Assembly (NCBI GenBank): GCA_029215795.1
Contig: JARDYH010000002.1
Location: 362,664,973 to 362,728,972 of the forward strand
Source: Anniella stebbinsi
Taxonomy: Eukaryota > Chordata > Lepidosauria > Squamata > Anniellidae
Length of the DNA stretch: 64,000 bases
Reading direction: 5' to 3'
The position numbers and the translations under genes were made by a program. Of the stretch, positions 25,601 to 34,400 are shown piece by piece. The notes below the pieces were generated by a model, which saw nothing but the letters and a program-made list of their open reading frames with translations, was not told the origin of the DNA and did no database searches. The number at the start of each line of letters is the position of its first letter. Position 1 is the first letter of the stretch.

Positions 25601-28600
25601 CCCGTTTGCTGCCAGTTCACGAGGAGGAAGCCGCCTTTTCTTTCGAACTCTGGTTTTCTTGCCAGGAAGTGTCCCTTCTTGGCAACGATGTTAAACTCTC
25701 ATGGTTTGTCGTGATCCAAAGGACTGGGGGTTTTCTTTTCCTTTCCCACTCCCAATTTCTAGGGAAGAGCTGGGAAGAAAGAAGATCAAGGCTCTCCAGA
25801 AGCAACTTGGGGACGTCAAGAAAGAGAAGGAGTATGAGCTGCAGGTGGGTGCCCCAGATGTTTTAGAAGTGCATGGAAAGTCATTCTGTCTTTGAACTCT
25901 GTGTGTGTGTGTGTGTGTGTGTGTGCTGAATCCTTCTGCCATTGCCACATGGTGCCGTGTGTACCATAATACGCCCGTGGAGGAGTGGGGAAACTCTCTC
26001 CCCAGTTGGGCTGTCCAGGTGGGCCATTTTTTTGCAATGAAAGCTTCCGCCTTCGCCTTACATGTGGGGCTGGGTGATCGATAGGGAACCCTGGGCATAG
26101 GTTCTTTCTAGAGCCCTCTGCTCTTTTTTCTTCTGTCAGATATAGTGGGCTGTAGTCCATGAAAGCGTACGCCATAATAATCTAGTCTTACACCTCATCC
26201 TTCTTTTTTTTACTGCTCAGGGTTCTTTCTACTTTCCCACTGCTAGTCTGGGTTGGGGTCAGGGGCACCCCTCCTCTAAGAGGACCTATTGCAAGATATT
26301 GGCCCTGACTCCTGACACGTGCCCTCTGGAAGTCCTGAGAAGAGGGTTTACCTTAAGAATGGCCTTTTTAGCCGTGTCTAATGGCCACCAAATTTCTAAC
26401 GTGCAAAGAAGATTTCATGACCTGAGCTGCAATCTGAGAGGCATTACATCACAGTGTGCCTTCTGCACTCTGTGCTAAAGGTTTGAGTTTATGAATTTAT
26501 TCAGTATGAAATTAAGGGGGTTAAAGGAGACTTTCACACTGGGTGACCCACACAAACCCTATTACATATTCTTCGTATTCAATTAACCTGCAACATCCTG
26601 AGCTGTGTTGCCTTCAGAAGCAGGCACGTTGCAATACATGGACTGTGACAATTCAATTTTTAAAAAACTTCAGAATGTTTAATAGAATGTTTAAGAGCGT
26701 CATGGTATGCATGTTTAGACCAAAAAAGGCCTACAACTCCCAGTCAACCTGTGCTTGGGCTATACCATGTCAGACTGCATGTGAGGGCTGACATTGTTCA
26801 ATGTTCCTTCATGGACACACACACACACACCCGGCCTTATATAGGGAAAATGGGCATGCTGGAGAAAAGGCATCTTTTGTATGGAGGGGCATCTCATCAT
26901 GTGAGCCCCCCACCTCCAGTTTGAAGCGGCTCAGCAGGTTTTCTGCAAGTGAGAATGAGGCCTGAGTCTCCCATAGGGAACTTTATTGAGGCGCAAGGCC
27001 ACCTACACCCCTGCAACGAAGGACAGAAACCAGTTCAGCCTGTGGAGGGATGCATCCAAGAATGGTAGTGGTCTAGGACATTTCTTGGTTTTAGTTCCCA
27101 CCCGGCAACTCTCCCCCTCCCTCTTCTTCCCAAGAACCGGAACGAGATGATTGCCTACCTCAAAGACCAACTCCAGGAGATGAAGGCCAAAACGGACATG
27201 GAGAACCGCTACGTCAAGAAGGATACAGAGCTCCAGGTGGCCCAAGTGCAGAAGAGATGCGCTGGCGCAGAGAATGATCTGCAGAATGAAATTGAGGTGA
27301 GCAGCTGCGGCCGTAGGCAACAAACAGCTCATGGGAAAGAGAAGGGGTGTGGTTTAACCCACCCTTCCCAAACCTCCGGATGTGTTGGCTACAGCTCCCA
27401 GTATGGGGGACTGTGGGAGTTTAGTGCAACAGCTGCTGATAGGGAGTCAACCACTGCTGTATCCTTATCAAGCATTGTAATAGTTTCACCCTGATAACCA
27501 CCCTGTGAGGCAGGCTGCTGCTGATTCCACGTAACAGATGGAAAATGGAGGCCAGGAACATTTGAAGCCCAGCTCTCTAGCCACTACTTGCCGCAGTCCA
27601 TATCGCACCCTGTCATGGCCAGGCCTGTCCCCCTTTGGTGTGGGGGAAGGCGTTTCAGCCTATCAACCAGAATCGGATTCTGAAGCTGAAGAAACAAATG
27701 GCCCACCTTACACAGGAAGTGGGGGAGGTGATTCTCCCAGGCTCTTCACTTGCTAGGGATGAATCTTCACAAGACCTTTATCAGCGAGAACATGAACAAC
27801 ATACAGTCTGTGGGATCTCAAGAATCCTTTGAGGGGGAGGGGACGTCAGAGCTGACCGATCCCAGAGTCCGCCGCAGGTTCAAACGGGCGGAGCTAAAGG
27901 TAGGCAAGAGACGGTCAGCTCAGCTAGCCTCTCGCCAAAGGCTTCTTCAAAGAAATCCTCCTTGAAGTGAAAGAGATTCAGGGGAAAGACCGCCGCCTTT
28001 GTTGAAAGAACAATTGTCTCGCTTAGTTTAGCCAAGTGTTAGCGTAGAGGAAGGTTCCTAGGTGTAAACTCTTTTGAGGTGCAAGGAGATGTTTATTCAC
28101 TGAATAAAGCTTTGAGGATTACTTGTCTTGCATTCCAGCGGGAGGGCTCGGAACCACGACACACCCTTTGCTTGCTGACCACATTGCCTCGCCTTCTCAA
28201 GCCATTCCCATCACCTGTAGGGCGCCGATCAAAGCTGCAGTGTCCCATTCCCGGTGACCTTGGTGCAGAGGCAGCCTCTGCTCTGCGTCTCGGGACTGAC
28301 TTGCTGCAATGGCTATTCAGGGCTTTCAGCCCGGCCCCCTCAACGTGAGGGAAATGGGTTGAGGCGCCCCATGATGATTTAACGTGTTGCAGGGCTGCAA
28401 ACAAGGCGGTGGGTGCATCCCTTGGTTCCAGTTAAGCTGCAGTTGATCTAACTCCCAATCTAGTGAAGGGGTGACCCTGACGTCATCCAGCCCAGTGTTC
28501 TCCACTCTGGCAGCAGCTCTCCGGGGCCTTGGGGAGAGAAGCATCTTTCTGGTCTCCTGCTCCTTGGCCTTTTTAAACCGGAGGTGCCAGGGATTGAAGC

Positions 28601-31444
28601 TGGGACCTTCTGCATGCAAAGCATCTGCTTACCACTAAGCTGAGATCTCTCCCCAAATATCAGCTTGAAACTTTCAACCTAGAGCGAGGGGTAGGTGTAG
28701 ACCCATCTCCAACGTGTCCCAGACTGCTGTCCATATCGACTTTGTCCCGTAGAACGCAAAAGGGTGCTCCTAGCTGCCCGGCCCCAAACCTGGTGGGATC
28801 TTGGAACTTGGCTTCTATAAAGAAGGTGCCTGTTGTTTTCATCTTTGCTCCTTGTCGCACCCAGGGCTCTTCCACGCTCACTTCCACCCCTTCACTGACC
28901 TTTCCTGACTCACCCAACATTCCGTTCCTCAAGCGCTTTGCTTCTCCTCCGTTCTTCATCCGCTGCACGGACAGCCAAGTCGTGAGGAGAAGCTGAATCC
29001 GAGGACCCGGTTTAGGGATGGCAGCTTTGGACAACAGTTGTCCAAATGCACCATCCCTGGAGCCATAAACTCACCCTTCGATATGGCACAGAAAAGGCTA
29101 TGAGGCATGTGTTCCTTGGGGTGGCAGATCTTGGGATTGTAGATATATTTGTTTCGAGCCCAAATAACGGCTGATGCATGCTCTCTTTTTCCTCCCATCA
29201 CAGAAACTGAGAAGCCAAACTGAACAAGAGATCAGAGTCCACATGGACATCGAGAATTTCCTTAAGCAGCAGCAAATAGTGAGTGACAGGCAGTTTTCTG
29301 ATGTTCCCTGTAGCCTATTATTATATGAGGTCTATCTAACGCCGCCCGCTCTGAAGATGGCTGCTAGATGTACCTTCTTGTTCTTCAGAGGGAACTCTTG
29401 GTTTCCTTTTTCTCGTCTGGATTCTCCGGTACTGACGCAACTCCTCTCCACGTTCAAAGCTTTCTACGCTTTCAATCCTTTCATCTTCAACGCCACGTGC
29501 ATGATGTTTTGGCATGCAGTCCCTGTGGGTTGAGCCGATAACGGAGCCCAGACTAGAACGTGCTGAAGAGGGCAACTTGCCCCTGGGCTCTACCACTTCA
29601 ACCTGCACCTGTATCTGGGCGGGAGGGGGAGGAAGGTAACATGACTGAGTGCCTTCCCTACCAACCACCCCCCACATCATAGCAAACTTATTTCTTTGAC
29701 TCCTACTCCATCTCCTAGTGTGAGCCCTCACAAGTCTGATTACAATCATTGTTTTAAAGCAATGCAGGGCTAGCACACCATGGGAAGGCTAGCTAGACCC
29801 TCTCTGCTGACCTCTCGTTTTCCATGCATAGTAGGGTGACCAGATAAAATCCAGGTCAGGGCTCGTGTAACTTTAACAGTTGTAGAGCAAAGGGAATTTC
29901 AGCCAGTGTCATTTGTATGCAATTAGTCCCTCGTGATATTCCCTCTTCATCACAACAGTTAAAGGTGCAGGCACTATACTAGAGTGACCATATACAAAAG
30001 AAGGCAGGGCCCCTGCAACTTTCCTGACTATTGCTCATGCTGGCAGGGGGCTTCTGGGAGCTGAAATCCAAAACAGCTGGAAGATCTACCTTCTGTCCAC
30101 CCCTGCTGAATACCAGTCTGTTCTCCAATCTCTCATGGCTAAATTTCTTTCCTTCGTTGCTTCAGCCCAGTGAAATGGCTCCTTTTTCACACAGGCACAG
30201 AGCTGCAGCGTGTGCAAGCGTTTCCCATTCATGCCAATGGCGGGGGGGGGGGGGGCTATCTGCCACACACATGAAGCTGCTGCTGGCATTGAAGTGAATA
30301 GAGAAGCCTCTAAACCCAGGAACGTTGCAACCATTTCCAGAGGGGTGGCCTCGCTAAGTTGCAGCAAAAGCAATGAAGTGTCTTGTGGCACCTTAACGAT
30401 TAACAAATTTATTATTGTGACTACTGTCCACTTCAAGTGCATACTGGAGATCACGCACCTCTTTGGACTGGAGCCTTATTTGAAATACCAGAATTAACTT
30501 TCTTTCCAACTAGGGCAAGGAGATTTTGGATGGTTTTAGGAATTGCCCCCGAGATCCCGCCAAGCGCCACGTTCTCAGGCCCTCAAATATGTTGCCCCGT
30601 AATGCACCCAAGGCATGCCCGGGGACGTTTAAGGGGCCAGTGATCAGTGCAAAGTGCCAGCGTATTTATGTCACAAACAGAGCATAGAAGAGAAGCTGGA
30701 GTACTGGATGGAAAAGTATGAGAAGGACACAGAAGCCAAGCAGCGCGCCCTCAACTCCCTGAAGTCTTCCAGAGCAGCGGACCAGGCGGCACTTCAGGAA
30801 TTGGCCAAACAGGTAGGAAGACAAGCAACCGGCACCCATGTCTACAACCATCCGTTCCAAGAGGAGCGGACGAGGAGCAGATTCACGATCCAGGGCAGCA
30901 TGCGTTTGCAATGGCAGGGATACGCAGACACGATCACGGCTTTGCTCAGCTGCTGAGAATACGGATGCCTACAAAGAGTTGGCAGCGAGCACAGGAGCAG
31001 CAGCAGGAGGGAACGTGGCAGCTGCCGGGACCGGGGTTCTGGAATCCACTATGAGCAACAGCGGAAGGGACTGTAGGAGAAGGCAGCAAGGGACGGTTAA
31101 GGAGGCTCAGCCGTCACGTGTGGGCTGTGTTGGAACAGTGTTATAGAGTAGCTTGAGGTTGCACTGGGCCACTGTGTTAGGAAACATTTCCAGCTCTAGA
31201 CAGCTGCTGAAGTGGAGCAGGTGGGCCATGATGGTCACAGTCGAAAACCCTCACTAAGGAGGTACTTGCAACCTCTGAGCAAGGAGTCATTTACACCCCC
31301 TTTTTTCTCCAGGAAGTAGATTGCAGACCAACCCCCCCAAGCCTGGTCCTCTCCAGTTGTGTTGGGACTACAGCTCCCAGCATCTGGCAGAGGATGCTGG
31401 GAGTTGTAATCCAACATTTAGAGGGCACCAGGTTGTTGTTGTTG

Positions 31445-31488
<44 letters not shown>

Positions 31489-34400
31489 TCATCAAAGTAT
31501 AAAGTGTTGGTTGTTACCTTTAAAGCCCTACATGGTTTGGGCCCAGGCTACCTACGGGATCGCCTTCTCCTGTACAATCCGCCTCGCACACTTAGGTCCT
31601 CTGGGAAGAACTTACTCAAGCCAGCCAGAACTAGGCTGGCGAGTGTCACCCAGAGGACCTTCTCTTCCATCTCTCCCAGACTATGGAATGGTCTGCCGGA
31701 GGAGATTAGACAAATTAGCAGTCTTCATGAATTTAAGAGAGTCATGAAGACTGCTCTCTTCCGGCAGGCCTATCCGGATGAATTTTAAGATGTTTTAATG
31801 ATGCATTTTCTCTTGTTTTTAATTTTTTTTAACTGTTTGTGATTTTTGTATTTTACATTGTGTTCCCCACCTCGATCCGAAAGGAGAGGCGGGTTATAAA
31901 TTATTCTTCTTCTTCTTCTTCTTCTTCTTCTTCTTCTTCTTCTTCTTCTTCTTCTTCTCCTTCTCCTCCTCCTCCTCCTCCTCCTCCTCCTCCTCCTCCT
32001 CCTCCTCTTCTTCTCCTCTTCTCCTTCTCCTTCTCCTCTTCTCCTCCCTCGTGACGGTTTTTCAAGACGGACATGACGGGCTTTGCCAAGTCATGCTGTC
32101 TTTTACAGATTCAGGAATTTCCTGACATTTGAGCATGTTTTAAGTATGACTGCTCTCTGGATGTTGGTGTGCATGTATTCCGGTCGGCCCAGTTTCTGAA
32201 GGTTTACTGTACAGTTTGTTGATGTGATGTCGGTGACTGAGGTGACTAACGGAATAATTGTGACCTTTTCCTGTTGCCATAGTTCTTTGACTTCCATGGC
32301 CAGTGGTGTATATTTGTCTCTATTATTATTGTTGTTGTTGTTGTTGTTGTTGTATTTATATCCCGCCTTTTCCCCACTACTGGGACTCAAGGCGGTTTTA
32401 CAAATTAAAACATGTACAGTTAAAACAGGTAAAGGTATACAAAAATTAAAAAATAATCAAACATGCTACAATATTAAAACATTCAAAATATGAATTAAAA
32501 ATTCCAATATATAGCTAGCGCATAAACAGACGTCCAGACTACTCCAGAGGTTGGTGACGGCTGATCTAGGCATTGTACTAGTTCCCTGTCTCTAACCATC
32601 ATCTCTGGGTACAACTATATAAAAAAAATGTTCTCCTTTCCTCTGGTCTTGGCAAGAAGCATCACACAGAGTATGAAAAACGAACTCCAGCCCAGAGGGA
32701 GATGTCATTTTGCTTCCCACCCCCCTCGCTTTAAGCACAGGTACCATGCAAGGGAAGTGGAATTCCGTACAGGAGCTTAGAATGCTGTTGCGTGATCTCC
32801 AGTTTCTTCACAGAACACGTTCCTGTGAATTGTGGCGGCAAAACCAGCCACTTTACAGCGTTCTGGGACTTTTCATATGTTACGCTGCTCGGTTCATTGG
32901 TCTTAACCACTGGCCTGCAGAGCACCCCAGACCCTCCCCCAACCTCTTCTCCAGCCCTGCACCTTCTGATGCTTCCAGGAGCAGGGCCTCCTGCAGTGGT
33001 GGCTCCCAACAGGCAAGGCAGCGGGTCATGTACTCTCTCGGGCGGGAGTCACCAGTGCTGCTTCGAGGCTGCGCGCAAAGCCCCCTCTCCCATTTTTCCT
33101 TATAGAAGGGAAGAGGGGCAAGGAAAGCTTGAAAAGCGACAGGGAGGATAAGGGGAAGGAGACTGGAGCGACGAGGTGGGGTGTGCATGAAGGAACGCCG
33201 GGGGTAGTGACGCCCGCGTCGCCTGCTCCTGTTCTACTCACACCTCCCTTTGCTTTTTGCAGTGCCTGATGTGCGAGCAAGCGATAATTGAAGACCGGAA
33301 GGAGAAGGAGCAGGCGCGGAAGAAGGCAGAACAGGAAGTTCTCGAGATGAAGAGTATCTTGAAGGTAAGATGGAGTAAAATATGTCCCTAACTTTGGGAA
33401 CCTTGGCCTAAAATAGGGATGGGGGAAGAGACCATCTCTCTAATCTTTTCTGTCCCTATCCCAAGAGCTCGCGCAGGATATTTACTCTACAGCAGGGGTG
33501 GGGAACTTCCCCCCACCCACCGTTGAGGACTGTATTTTCTCAGGGGTAATCTAATGGGGGCTGCATGCCAGGGATGGGCAGAGCCCCAGGTCCCAGGTGG
33601 CTCACCCCTGCCTATCGTTTCCATCTAAGACAATGGCAGGCAACCTCCAAATGTTTTGGACTACACCTCCCACGATCCCTAAACATTTGCCATGCTGTCT
33701 GGGGCTGATGGGAGCTATACTTCTAAACATCTGGAGGGCATCAGGTCACCTTTCCCGGATCCAAGGGTTTCCACTTTCAGGTCTAAAATGGCCTCTTTTG
33801 CTTTTATGTCCCTTAATAGTAGTGGGCCGTACAGGTAGCACTGTGCAGGAAACAGCCCCCCTCCATAGCTTCTTTACAACCACCCGTTCTTGTAGGGGTG
33901 CTTTCGGGCCTGTCCCCCCCCCCTTCGCCGGGTGGCTCTCCTTATCTAAAATAGCCATTTCCGAGAAGCCGCCACAGATGGCGGCACAAACAGCAACCCT
34001 ATCAAGCAACAGGGGTGGACAATTTGTGGCCCTCCAGATGTTTTGGCCAGCATCCTCTGTCACCATCGGCTGTGCTGGCTAGAGATGACGGGAGTTGTGA
34101 CCCTCCAGATGTTTTGGTCTACGTTGCTCACCCATGAGTTAGAGGCTAGCTCTTTTAAGTCCAATCAACTGCAGGACTGGCCTGGAAACAAGAACAAAAT
34201 AGCGGAAGGAGCGGTACAAATAAAGCCTGAAACATTTGTTGGAACGAGAGCGGTTTCCGGGGCACCTCCTAGCCAATTGTCAGCTAGGGCACTGCATGGA
34301 ATAGAATTTGCGTTTTTTGCATATACGTTATGTAATGCGGCATATATACTAACGCACTTTAAAAAGACGAAAGGAAGGCAACATCTGTTATGTACTGTAG

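Noticed and set aside
31839..32089. Poly-Ser/poly-Pro and poly-Glu/poly-Gly open frames
   Set aside because: These are translations of the (TTC)n(CTC)n microsatellite.
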